Shown here: positions 15,533 through 22,785 of the stretch, piece after piece
How the letters are laid out: each line of letters opens with the position of its first letter
How positions within the stretch are numbered: the stretch's first letter is position 1
Assembly (NCBI GenBank): GCA_900767605.1
Contig: CAAFZT010000021.1
Span: 1-29,622 of the forward strand
Direction: 5' to 3'
DNA from: Bacilli bacterium
GTDB taxonomy: Bacteria; Bacillota_I; Bacilli_A; RFN20; CAG-826
Length of the DNA: 29,622 bases
Notes under the pieces: generated by a model
Database searches by the model: none
What the model saw: the letters and a program-made list of their open reading frames with translations, nothing else
Told to the model about the DNA's origin: nothing
Translations under genes and position numbers: made by a program

Positions 15533-16402
15533 ATGATGGATTTCACGAATTATCCTTTAAGCAACAAAGCGTATGGCGGGTCAGAAAAGAAAGTAGGGAT
15601 TTTGGTTCATCAATCCCCCTACATGCTTAAATTTCAAAAAAAGACTCCATTTGGCGGTAGATATAACACTGTTTCTGAGTATATTGGAAGCCGTGTTTAC
15701 CAAATGCTTGGCTTTTCGTGCCAAGATACTTATTTAGGAACATATAAAGGGGAGAATGTCGTCGCTTGCAAGGATTTTATTACAGACGGTGTTCAATTCG
15801 TTCCCTTTAACGATGTTGGGGAATCCACGATCGACGAAGATAAAGAACATTACCAGTACAGTTATGAGGATATCATGGCGTTGCTGCATGCGAACAAGAA
15901 GCTGACCAATGTTCCCGAAACCATTTCGTCTTTTTTCGAAATATATATTGTCGATGCTTTATTAGGGAATTTCGACCGTCATGGCGGCAATTGGGGGTTC
16001 TTAAAGAAAAACAACCAATATTATTTGGCTCCCGTCTTCGACAACGGATCTTGCCTTTTTCCTAACATGACGGACGAAGACGAAATGAAGAAGATTATGA
16101 ATGATGAAGAGCAAATCAATCTTCGCGTTTATCGGTTTCCAACTTCTCAAATCAAATTAGAAGGCAACAAAAGCTCTTATTTTGAGGTGATATCTTCTCT
16201 TCGCTTCAAGGAAATGAACCGGGCCTTAATTCGAGTTTTTCCTCGTATTGATTTGGGCAAGATTTATGATTTAATCGACGAGATTGATACCATCAGCGAG
16301 GTTCACAAATCTTTTTATAAAACGATGTTAAGTCACCGTTACGAAAAAATTTTGAAATATTCCTACACGAAATTAATGGATGAAAAAAATGAAAACTTAT
16401 GA
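15533..16402 (+). CDS. HipA-family Ser/Thr kinase, CtkA-like (HipT-type toxin candidate)
   Basis: 289 residues; much shorter than classical HipA (about 440) because it lacks the N-terminal subdomain, as in CtkA and HipT. Kinase landmarks: AYGGSEKKVGI as a Gly-rich start, SPYMLKF with Lys33 for ATP, NTVSEYIG with Glu49, VVACKDF, the catalytic loop GNFDRHGGNWGF (Asp148, Asn153) and PVFDNGSCL with metal-binding Asp170. No residue of the catalytic set is missing. ATG 15533 (or 15536) is chosen over an upstream TTG because AAAGGGGG at 15520-15527 sits at the right distance. The gene is visibly more AT-rich than its neighbours. It overlaps the next gene by about 20 nt, so the two form one unit. Known relatives phosphorylate host or bacterial proteins, including tRNA synthetases; its target here is unknown. 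Confidence 0.85.
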   Translation: MMDFTNYPLSNKAYGGSEKKVGILVHQSPYMLKFQKKTPFGGRYNTVSEYIGSRVYQMLGFSCQDTYLGTYKGENVVACKDFITDGVQFVPFNDVGESTIDEDKEHYQYSYEDIMALLHANKKLTNVPETISSFFEIYIVDALLGNFDRHGGNWGFLKKNNQYYLAPVFDNGSCLFPNMTDEDEMKKIMNDEEQINLRVYRFPTSQIKLEGNKSSYFEVISSLRFKEMNRALIRVFPRIDLGKIYDLIDEIDTISEVHKSFYKTMLSHRYEKILKYSYTKLMDEKNENL

Positions 16403-17171
16403 ATCAAGAGGCACGATTTGCGTCAAAGGGCCGTTTGGCTTGGTGTATCGAGTTTGCGAAATCGAGTATCGATGGAAGGAAGATGATTCCTTTTGTTATC
16501 GATTCACCCCACATTACTCCGTGATGGAATTGCTGAGCCCTTATTATTTCCAAGGTATCCCTGGGTTAAATCTTGATTTAAAAAAAGAACAATACGTGAG
16601 GGAAAATCGCACTCCAACTTTTATTTCTGAAAGAGTTCCTTCCTCAAAAAGGGAGGATTATAGCGAATTACTCGAGAAGGTGGGAACGACTTATATGGAC
16701 CCCATCAAATATCTTATTAGAACCAAGGAACAATATTCAGGTGATTTGCTTTTCGTTGTCCCCAGTGAACTTAAAAAAACGGTGAAATTCGATTTTGAAG
16801 CCGCAAACGAAACAAATGCCGCGTTGATTAAAAATGTTTTGGAAGTTCTTTGTGCGGGAGATGATGCCTTCATTAACGGACAAATAATCAACGATAAGAA
16901 CCGCAAAACATTCCACGACGTTCTCATCGCTTTTTACTCGCATTCTTGCGTTTCTCAAAAGGAAAAACAGGCCGAAGGAATTAAGAAAGCGAAATCGAAT
17001 GGTCAATCTTACCGGGGGAGAAAGCCGATTCCTGTGGACGCGATGGCTTTTTTAGAAGCGATAAAAAACGTGGAAAAAGGAAGGCTGAAGCCAAAGGAAG
17101 CTGCTAAAAAGCTTGGTATCAGCATCGACAAATACTATCGCGAAAAGAAACGGATGTCGCTCCGTGATTAA
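16380..17171 (+). CDS. Fusion of a HipA N-domain (HipS)-like region with a serine-recombinase-type HTH
   Basis: 263 residues. The first ~130 (FTPHYSVMELLSPYY, GIPGLNLDL, TPTFISERVPSSKREDY, LLEKVG, DPIKYLIRTKEQYSGDLLFV) fit the order of the HipA N-terminal subdomain, which exists as the separate protein HipS in HipBST systems. After a helical linker, residues about 175-258 match the C-terminal end of resolvase/invertase proteins: AFYSHSCVSQKEKQAEGIKKAK, GRKPI, then EAAKKLGISIDKYYREKKR as helix-turn-helix. The catalytic serine domain is absent, so it should bind DNA but not recombine it. It begins inside the kinase gene (ATG 16380 or 16389; stop of kinase at 16402). The likely role is antitoxin plus autorepressor for the kinase. 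The HTH call is firm; the HipS-like call is moderate. Confidence 0.68.
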   Translation: MKKMKTYESRGTICVKGPFGLVYRVCEIEYRWKEDDSFCYRFTPHYSVMELLSPYYFQGIPGLNLDLKKEQYVRENRTPTFISERVPSSKREDYSELLEKVGTTYMDPIKYLIRTKEQYSGDLLFVVPSELKKTVKFDFEAANETNAALIKNVLEVLCAGDDAFINGQIINDKNRKTFHDVLIAFYSHSCVSQKEKQAEGIKKAKSNGQSYRGRKPIPVDAMAFLEAIKNVEKGRLKPKEAAKKLGISIDKYYREKKRMSLRD

Positions 17172-17209
17172 AGACCTTCTGGAACGGCATTCCGTCCTTT
17201 CTATCTATG

Positions 17210-17237
17210 AAAAAAGCATACCCGTTTCAGGTATGCT
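17210..17237 (-). terminator. Terminator of the minus-strand tRNA gene
   Basis: Read on the minus strand, AGCATACC (17237-17230) pairs with GGTATGCT (17222-17215) around a TGAAACG loop and runs into a T-tract (17215-17210). It lies 12 nt beyond the tRNA 3' end. In the plus direction the hairpin has no T-tract, so it would not clearly stop the kinase operon. Confidence 0.85.
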
Positions 17238-17248
17238 GAGGTATCAAA

Positions 17249-17325
17249 TGGTCGGAACGACGGGATTCGAACCCGTGACCTCTACCACCCCAAGGTAGCG
17301 CACTACCAAGCTGTGCTACGTCCCG
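17249..17325 (-). tRNA. tRNA-Pro (anticodon GGG)
   Basis: A 77-nt cloverleaf on the minus strand. The acceptor CGGGACG pairs with CGTTCCG (one G-T wobble), discriminator A, and CCA is encoded. The D arm is GCAC...GTGC with AGCTTGGTA in the loop. The anticodon arm is CTACC-TTGGGGT-GGTAG, giving anticodon GGG for CCC/CCU. The T arm is ACGGG-TTCGAAT-CCCGT. It is the only minus-strand gene in the window and it borders the kinase cassette. It has its own promoter and terminator. Confidence 0.97.
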
Positions 17326-17334
17326 GCGAAGAGA

Positions 17335-17362
17335 ATTATACTCTTTGCAAAAACGTTTGCCA
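17335..17362 (-). promoter_or_regulatory. Promoter of tRNA-Pro
   Basis: On the minus strand TATAAT (17340-17335) lies 9 nt before the tRNA 5' end. The -35 candidate TGGCAA (17362-17357) with a 16-bp spacer is weak. A small inverted repeat (GCAAA-AACG-TTTGC, 17347-17360) falls in the spacer. Confidence 0.6.
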
Positions 17363-17400
17363 CCTCTATTCTTTCAAATTACCGTCCTTTTCGATGAAGT

Positions 17401-17415
17401 GCCCCTTTTCGGGGC
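17401..17415. other. GC-rich hairpin between tRNA-Pro and uvrA
   Basis: GCCCC (17401-17405) and GGGGC (17411-17415) with a TTTTC loop. Neither strand has a proper T-tract, so a terminator call is not supported. It lies about 40 bp upstream of the uvrA -10. No SOS-type GAAC/GTTC operator was seen in the uvrA upstream region. Confidence 0.35.
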
Positions 17416-17450
17416 TCTTAAGCGATTTTATCCCTCCTTTTTATGTGCTT

Positions 17451-17459
17451 TGCTATAAT
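17451..17459 (+). promoter_or_regulatory. Extended -10 promoter of uvrA; leaderless or near-leaderless start
   Basis: TGCTATAAT is a full extended -10 (TGn plus consensus hexamer), which explains the lack of a recognisable -35. It ends 9 nt before ATG 17469, leaving almost no leader and no ribosome binding site. Confidence 0.65.
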
Positions 17460-17468
17460 TTGCGCGCT

Positions 17469-20342
17469 ATGGAAGAAGAAAAGAATTCGCGTAATTGGAT
17501 TTTAGTGAAAGGGGCTAGGGAGAATAACCTGAAAAATATTCACGTCGAGATTCCGAAGGGGTCGTTGACGGTTTTCACGGGTTTGTCTGGATCAGGGAAA
17601 AGTACCCTAGCTTTCGATACGATTTTTAACGAAGGCCAACGCCGCTACGTCGAATCTCTTTCGAGCTATGCCCGTCAATTTTTGGGCGGATTTGAGAAGC
17701 CGGACGTCGATTCGATTGAAGGATTAAGCCCTGCGATTTCCATCGACCAAAAAAGCGCCTCCCACAACCCGCGCAGCAGCGTTGGCACCGTTACGGAAAT
17801 TTACGATTATCTTCGTCTTCTTTATGCCCGTATCGGCGTTCCTTATTGCCCAAATCACCATGAACCGATTACCGCCTATAGCCCGACGGCAATGACGGAT
17901 GCGATTCTTCAATATGAAAATGGCACCAAGATTCAAATTCTTTCTCCGGTTGTTCAACACGAAAAAGGAACCCAAGAAAAAGTTTTGGAACGCATTCGGA
18001 AGGAGGGGTTTGTTCGCGTTCGCGTGGATGGCCAAATCCTCGATATTGAAGAAGCAAAAGGATTAGATAAGAACAAACGTCATGACGTGGATATTGTCAT
18101 TGACCGCGTCATTGTCAAAGACGGCCTCCGTTCCCGTGTTGCCGATGACGTGGAATTGGCCCTTAAGTGGAGCAAAGGCTATTTGATTATCCTAAGCGAG
18201 AAGGGCGAAAGATTATTGTCCGAACATCATAGCTGCCCCAAATGCGGCTTCAGCGTTCCCCATCTAGAACCCCGTTTATTCTCGTTCAACGCGCCTTTAG
18301 GTTATTGTCCGGATTGTCACGGGCTAGGCATCAAACGAGAAGTGGCGTTAGATTTATTGATTCCCGATGAATCGAAATCGATCCGTGAGGGAGCCATCCG
18401 TTATTTTGCCAACATCGTGAATTCCACGAATTTGGAATGGAAGGAATTCGAACTTCTTTGCACGCGTTATAACATCCCGATGGATAAGCCTTTCTCCTCT
18501 TTAAATAAGAAGGAGAAGGATATTGTTTTGTTTGGTTCGCCGGACTTCTTGGATTACACCCTGACTTCCGTGAACGGAAACAAGATGAATCGCCATGGCT
18601 ATATCGAAGGGGTTAAAACCCGTATCGAACGGTTGTATCGTGAGACTACGTCCCCTTGGATGAGCCAATATTACGAATCTTTCATGCGGGATTCGATTTG
18701 CGCGACTTGCCACGGAGCAAGGCTTAATGAAGCGGCGTTATCGGTTCAAGTCGGAGGGCTTAATATTTTCGAAGCCACCGAACTCAGCTTGGACCGCTTC
18801 GTTTCGTGGTGCGACACGGTTTCTAATTCGTTAAGCAAAATGGAACACGCGATCGCGGATATGATTTTGAAGGAAATCAAAAACCGGGCGAATTTCTTGG
18901 TCAACGTCGGGCTCGATTACCTGTCCTTATCCCGTTATGCGATGACCTTATCGGGCGGAGAAGCCCAGCGCATTCGCTTGGCCACCCAAATCGGTAGCAG
19001 GCTTTCGGGCGTTCTCTATGTCTTAGATGAGCCTTCGATTGGTTTGCATCAAAGAGATAACGATAAACTCATTCAAACATTGAAGGAGATGCGCGACCTT
19101 GGGAATACCTTAATCGTCGTAGAACACGATGAAGACACGATGCGTGCGGCCGATTACTTGGTGGATATTGGGCCAGGAGCCGGCGTGCATGGAGGAGAAC
19201 TCGTTTACGAGGGCGATGAAAAGGGACTCGAGGCCTGTGAGAATAGCATTACAGGAGCCTATCTTTCTGGCCGTAAATACATACCCGTCCCCCTTAAACG
19301 TAGAAAAGGGAATGGAAAATGCATTGAAATTCGTGGGGCTTATGAACATAACCTCCAGAAAATTAACGTGAAATTCCCGTTAGGAAAATTGATCCTGGTC
19401 ACGGGGGTATCCGGATCTGGAAAATCCTCGTTGGTCAATGAGACTTTGGTCAAGGCGTTAGATGACGCGTTGAACCGTAAAAAGGATATTTTTCCACCGA
19501 AGCTACAATCCATCAAAGGGGTGGAAAATGTGGATAAACTCATTGCAATCGACCAAGAACCGATTGGTCGCACCCCGCGTTCCAATCCCGCGACTTATAC
19601 CGGGGTATTCGATGATATTCGCGCCTTATTTGCCGAAACCGATGAAGCGAGGGCGCAAGGATACGACAAGGGCCGTTTCTCCTTTAATGTGAAGGGCGGC
19701 CGTTGCGAAAAATGCCAAGGGGCAGGAGTTACGCGCATCTCCATGTCTTTCCTGCCGGATGTTTACGTCACCTGCGACGAATGCGAAGGCAAAAGATATA
19801 ACGAGGAGACGCTGCGATGCCTTTATAAAGGGAAAAGCATCTATGATGTTTTGGATATGCGAATTGAAGATGCGTTGGAATTTTTTGCCAACCGCCCTCA
19901 AATCGTGCGCAAAATCAAAACGCTCGCGGACGTGGGGCTTGGATATTTGAAATTAGGTCAGCCCGCGACGACGCTATCTGGAGGCGAGGCTCAACGTGTG
20001 AAACTAGCCACGGAACTTCAACACCGCTCTACGGGAAAAACGATTTACGTCCTCGACGAACCGACCACGGGGCTACACACCGATGATATTTCTCGTTTGA
20101 TTGCAATCCTCCAACGTATCGTGGACCAAGGCGACACGGTCGTGGTCATTGAACATAACCTTGACGTCATCAAAGTGGCGGACTGGATCATTGATTTGGG
20201 GCCGCTAGGTGGGTATCGAGGAGGCCAAATCGTAGCACAGGGAATTCCGGAAGACGTCGCGAAGGTTGAGGGGTCCTACACAGGCCAATACCTGAAGAAG
20301 GTTTTGGATAAGGCTATCGCCTTAGGACAAATGAAGGAATAG
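17469..20342 (+). CDS. uvrA: UvrABC excinuclease subunit A
   Basis: 957 residues, a normal UvrA length. It is the damage-recognition ATPase of nucleotide excision repair and works as a dimer that loads UvrB on DNA. Two ABC ATPase modules are complete: Walker A GLSGSGKST and GVSGSGKSS, signatures LSGGEAQRIRLATQIGS and LSGGEAQRVKLATEL, and Walker B VLDEPSIGLH and VLDEPTTGLH. Zinc-finger cysteines are present: CPKC...CPDCHG, CATCHG, and CEKCQG...CDECEG. The start MEEEKNSRNWILVKGARENNLKNI is at ATG 17469; an upstream in-frame start at 17313 would run through the tRNA gene and is rejected. uvrB is not in the window. lgt follows 11 nt later. Confidence 0.97.
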   Translation: MEEEKNSRNWILVKGARENNLKNIHVEIPKGSLTVFTGLSGSGKSTLAFDTIFNEGQRRYVESLSSYARQFLGGFEKPDVDSIEGLSPAISIDQKSASHNPRSSVGTVTEIYDYLRLLYARIGVPYCPNHHEPITAYSPTAMTDAILQYENGTKIQILSPVVQHEKGTQEKVLERIRKEGFVRVRVDGQILDIEEAKGLDKNKRHDVDIVIDRVIVKDGLRSRVADDVELALKWSKGYLIILSEKGERLLSEHHSCPKCGFSVPHLEPRLFSFNAPLGYCPDCHGLGIKREVALDLLIPDESKSIREGAIRYFANIVNSTNLEWKEFELLCTRYNIPMDKPFSSLNKKEKDIVLFGSPDFLDYTLTSVNGNKMNRHGYIEGVKTRIERLYRETTSPWMSQYYESFMRDSICATCHGARLNEAALSVQVGGLNIFEATELSLDRFVSWCDTVSNSLSKMEHAIADMILKEIKNRANFLVNVGLDYLSLSRYAMTLSGGEAQRIRLATQIGSRLSGVLYVLDEPSIGLHQRDNDKLIQTLKEMRDLGNTLIVVEHDEDTMRAADYLVDIGPGAGVHGGELVYEGDEKGLEACENSITGAYLSGRKYIPVPLKRRKGNGKCIEIRGAYEHNLQKINVKFPLGKLILVTGVSGSGKSSLVNETLVKALDDALNRKKDIFPPKLQSIKGVENVDKLIAIDQEPIGRTPRSNPATYTGVFDDIRALFAETDEARAQGYDKGRFSFNVKGGRCEKCQGAGVTRISMSFLPDVYVTCDECEGKRYNEETLRCLYKGKSIYDVLDMRIEDALEFFANRPQIVRKIKTLADVGLGYLKLGQPATTLSGGEAQRVKLATELQHRSTGKTIYVLDEPTTGLHTDDISRLIAILQRIVDQGDTVVVIEHNLDVIKVADWIIDLGPLGGYRGGQIVAQGIPEDVAKVEGSYTGQYLKKVLDKAIALGQMKE

Positions 20343-20345
20343 AAT
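20340..20345 (+). promoter_or_regulatory. Possible -10 box for lgt overlapping the uvrA stop
   Basis: TAGAAT covers the uvrA stop codon and ends 8 nt before ATG 20354, the same geometry as the leaderless promoters elsewhere in the window. No convincing -35 is present, and translation could instead be coupled to uvrA. Confidence 0.35.
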
Positions 20346-20353
20346 GTGTCTAT

Positions 20354-21823
20354 ATGGGTTACGTTTATTTAGCCATTGGATTAATTTTTATCGGGATGGG
20401 GTTATTTGCCCTCATCTCCCGTTTGCGTGCTTATCGTTACGATGATAAGGCAAATTTCTTGTCGAAAACGCGGCTGCGTTGGGTGGTGGGCGGCTTGCTT
20501 TGCATGGCCGTTGCCGGATTCTTTCTGCAACAATCCATCGATGATTTAGCCGGTTTTTCTTCGGGTTCGAATCCCATGAGCAGTGGAAGAAGCGCGATGG
20601 CCCTTTTCGGCGCCTCCCTTTTCTTCCTTTTCTTTTCCACGCTTTGGTCTTGCTTCTATCTTCGTTTCTATCGTCCCGATACCGAAGAAAAGCAAATGAA
20701 GCTGATTAAGCTCGGCTTATATGGAAGCATCCCTTTAACGGTTTTCGCCCTTCTGTTCCTTGGCGAAGGGGTGGCTCCTTTCCTTTCTTACCCGCTTACT
20801 TGTGGTTTTACGATTAATAGCACCGGGTTCCATTGGATCAATGCGAAGAACCTCCAGACCGATAAGACGTTGCGCGAAGGGTTCTCTATCCGTTGGTATG
20901 GCGTCATCATCGTATTGGGAGCGCTGGTTTGCTATTTGGTAAGCGACCATAAGTTCTATCAAAAATACGGGAAGCATGGCATTTTGGAAACCTTGCTCCT
21001 CGTGGCTTTCCCTAGCGGCATCGTGGCTGCCCGCATTTGGTATGTTGTTGGCAACTGGGAAAGAGAAGGGTTCAACCATAATTTTGCGCAGGCTTTCCAC
21101 ATTTGGGATGGCGGATTAACGATTCTAGGCGGAGCGTTCGGTGGGATTTTAGCTGGCGTCTTGTTCATGTTATTGGCCCGTAAATGGGTGGATATTCGCT
21201 TTGCCATGGATACAATCGTTCCTACGATTTTGCTTGGCCAAGCGATTGGAAGATGGGGCAACTTCTTCAATAGTGAGGTCTATGGCCAAACGGTGGCCCT
21301 TAATTCTGGCTGGAACTGGTTGCCGGGAGTCATTAGCGGTCAAATGGGCTGGGACTGCGCGGAAGGAATGATTCACGTACCTTTGTTCTTAATTGAATCC
21401 ATGCTGAATATAGCGGGGTATTTCCTCATCGCTTATTTGATTCCCTTCTTATGGAAAAAGAATCGGGGCCTAGGGGTTTTATCGGGCTTCTATTTGCTTT
21501 GGTATGGCGTAGTTCGCATCATCATGGAGCCTTTGCGCGATTCCAATTTCAATATGGGTGTTGGCGGGAATTGGAGCGTATGGAATTCGATGGTCTACAT
21601 CATTCTCGGCGTTCTTCTTGTTGCCACCTTCCAAATTATTTGGGTGGTTCAAAAAGGAAAAACCTGGAGTAGAGGCTCCTTGGAAAAAGCGACGGAAAGC
21701 GCGGAGGTAAAAGCCAAAGACCGTGGAAGAAAAAAGGAAGAAGGCAATAGCGATTCCAAAATCCAATCTTCTCCGACCATGGTGATACCCGAAGAAAAGA
21801 AAGAGGAAGAGGAGCGTCATTAA
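20354..21823 (+). CDS. lgt: Prolipoprotein diacylglyceryl transferase, with N- and C-terminal extensions
   Basis: 489 residues against about 270-300 for typical Lgt. It moves diacylglycerol from phosphatidylglycerol to the lipobox Cys of prelipoproteins, the step needed by all seven lipoproteins in this window. The Lgt core starts near residue 175 (FSIRWYGVIIVLG) and holds the signature GRWGNFFNSEVYG (Arg300) and RIIMEPLRDSN. Before it are about 170 residues with roughly four membrane helices that standard Lgt lacks; behind it is a charged tail (KDRGRKKEEG, PEEKKEEEERH). The motif usually read GG...HGG is GGLTILGG here, with Leu258 where Escherichia coli has His103. Position between uvrA and trxB is conserved in Bacillota, though hprK, often next to lgt, is absent. 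Confidence 0.92.
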   Translation: MGYVYLAIGLIFIGMGLFALISRLRAYRYDDKANFLSKTRLRWVVGGLLCMAVAGFFLQQSIDDLAGFSSGSNPMSSGRSAMALFGASLFFLFFSTLWSCFYLRFYRPDTEEKQMKLIKLGLYGSIPLTVFALLFLGEGVAPFLSYPLTCGFTINSTGFHWINAKNLQTDKTLREGFSIRWYGVIIVLGALVCYLVSDHKFYQKYGKHGILETLLLVAFPSGIVAARIWYVVGNWEREGFNHNFAQAFHIWDGGLTILGGAFGGILAGVLFMLLARKWVDIRFAMDTIVPTILLGQAIGRWGNFFNSEVYGQTVALNSGWNWLPGVISGQMGWDCAEGMIHVPLFLIESMLNIAGYFLIAYLIPFLWKKNRGLGVLSGFYLLWYGVVRIIMEPLRDSNFNMGVGGNWSVWNSMVYIILGVLLVATFQIIWVVQKGKTWSRGSLEKATESAEVKAKDRGRKKEEGNSDSKIQSSPTMVIPEEKKEEEERH

Positions 21824-21841
21824 CGACCTCCCCTCTTTTTT
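21805..21841 (+). terminator. Probable terminator at the end of lgt
   Basis: An imperfect stem overlaps the lgt stop: AGAGG-AG pairs with CT-CC-CCTCT, with an inner GTC/GAC helix around ATTAAC, followed by TTTTTT. The internal mismatches lower confidence. Confidence 0.55.
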
Positions 21842-21845
21842 CATC

Positions 21846-21851
21846 TAGAAT
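21846..21851 (+). promoter_or_regulatory. -10 box for the trxB-rapZ-whiA-XRE operon
   Basis: TAGAAT follows the lgt terminator and lies 19 nt before ATG 21871, leaving room for a short leader with AAAGGAAA. The -35 would fall in the terminator and is not convincing. Confidence 0.45.
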
Positions 21852-21870
21852 TCAAAGAAAGGAAATAACG

Positions 21871-22782
21871 ATGGATCAGATTTTAGACGGCGTCATCATT
21901 GGCGCAGGGGCGGCGGGACTTACCGCGGCGATTTATTGGAAAAGAAGCAGCCTTTCTTTTGCCTTACTCGATAAAGGAGCTCCCGGTGGAAAATTGAATA
22001 ATATCCATCAAATTGATAATTACCCTGGGCTCCCTCATGTTTCTGGACCCGACCTCGCCATGTCCTTTTTCAATCAGGCGACGGATTTGGGCGTTGAAGT
22101 GGAATATGGCGACGTGCAGCGCGTAGAAAAAGAAGGGGACGTTTTTGTTGTTTCCGGTGATTTTGGGGAGCTGCGTTCCAAGACGGTTTTGGTGGCTACG
22201 GGCACTTCTTTATCTCCAAAAGGCGTCAAAGGAGAAAAGGAACACTTGGGAAAGGGCGTTTCTTATTGTGCGACCTGCGATGGGGCGTTTTATAAAGGGA
22301 AAGACGTTGCCGTTATTGGCTATCAAGACCATGCGGCAGAAGACGCCTTATATTTATCCCCTTTGGTGAATCGCCTTTATTTTGTTTTTCCTAAGCCTTT
22401 GCAGGCAAGCGAAGAGCATGAACGCCAATTGAAAGCCTGCACGAATGTGGAATGGATTAACGGAAAACTCCTTTCCGTGGAGGGGGATCCTCGCGTAGAT
22501 AGAATTGAGATTCAAACGGAATCGGGCTTTCAATCGATTTCGGTATCTGGGGTTTTCCCTTTGTCGGATGAACAAAGCGCATCGATGTTTTTGGCTCCGT
22601 TATCGCCTATGACGGAAAAAGGCTTTTTGAAAGTCAATGAAGCGAGGATGACAAGCGTCCCCGGCTTATTTGCTGCTGGAGATGTCGTGGATAAGAAATT
22701 ACGTCAAATTGTCAACGCCGCCGGAGAAGGGGCGGAAGCCGCGACCAGCGCGATGGCTTATGCTCGCGCTTGGAGGAAATAA
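21871..22782 (+). CDS. trxB: Thioredoxin reductase-like flavoprotein with altered NADPH-binding motifs
   Basis: 303 residues. The FAD-binding GAGAAG (11-16), redox-active CATC (Cys133, Cys136 in SYCATCDGAF) and the closing FAD motif VPGLFAAGDVVDKKLRQIVNAAGEGAEAA (264-291) are all present, so it is a flavin disulfide reductase of the TrxB fold. In the middle domain the usual NADPH loop GGGDSA is GYQDHA (150-155) and the HRR.xxR phosphate-binding set is missing (NRLYFVFPKPLQ). It may therefore not use NADPH. Pyridine-nucleotide-independent, ferredoxin-linked relatives are known in clostridia. AAAGGAAA before ATG 21871 supports the start. It heads an operon with the rapZ-like gene 3 nt later. 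No thioredoxin gene is in the window. Confidence 0.85.
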   Translation: MDQILDGVIIGAGAAGLTAAIYWKRSSLSFALLDKGAPGGKLNNIHQIDNYPGLPHVSGPDLAMSFFNQATDLGVEVEYGDVQRVEKEGDVFVVSGDFGELRSKTVLVATGTSLSPKGVKGEKEHLGKGVSYCATCDGAFYKGKDVAVIGYQDHAAEDALYLSPLVNRLYFVFPKPLQASEEHERQLKACTNVEWINGKLLSVEGDPRVDRIEIQTESGFQSISVSGVFPLSDEQSASMFLAPLSPMTEKGFLKVNEARMTSVPGLFAAGDVVDKKLRQIVNAAGEGAEAATSAMAYARAWRK

Positions 22783-22785
22783 GAG

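Noticed and set aside
16380..17171. Active serine recombinase
   Set aside because: Only the C-terminal linker and HTH of the resolvase family are present; the N-terminal catalytic domain with its serine is absent.
15445..17325. Complete mobile element or integrated island
   Set aside because: No integrase, transposase, terminal repeats or duplicate tRNA end were found; only the AT-richer composition and tRNA proximity hint at transfer.
17313..17468. N-terminal extension of UvrA back to 17313
   Set aside because: It would run through the tRNA-Pro gene and its promoter and has no homology to UvrA. ATG 17469 with the extended -10 gives the normal UvrA N-terminus.
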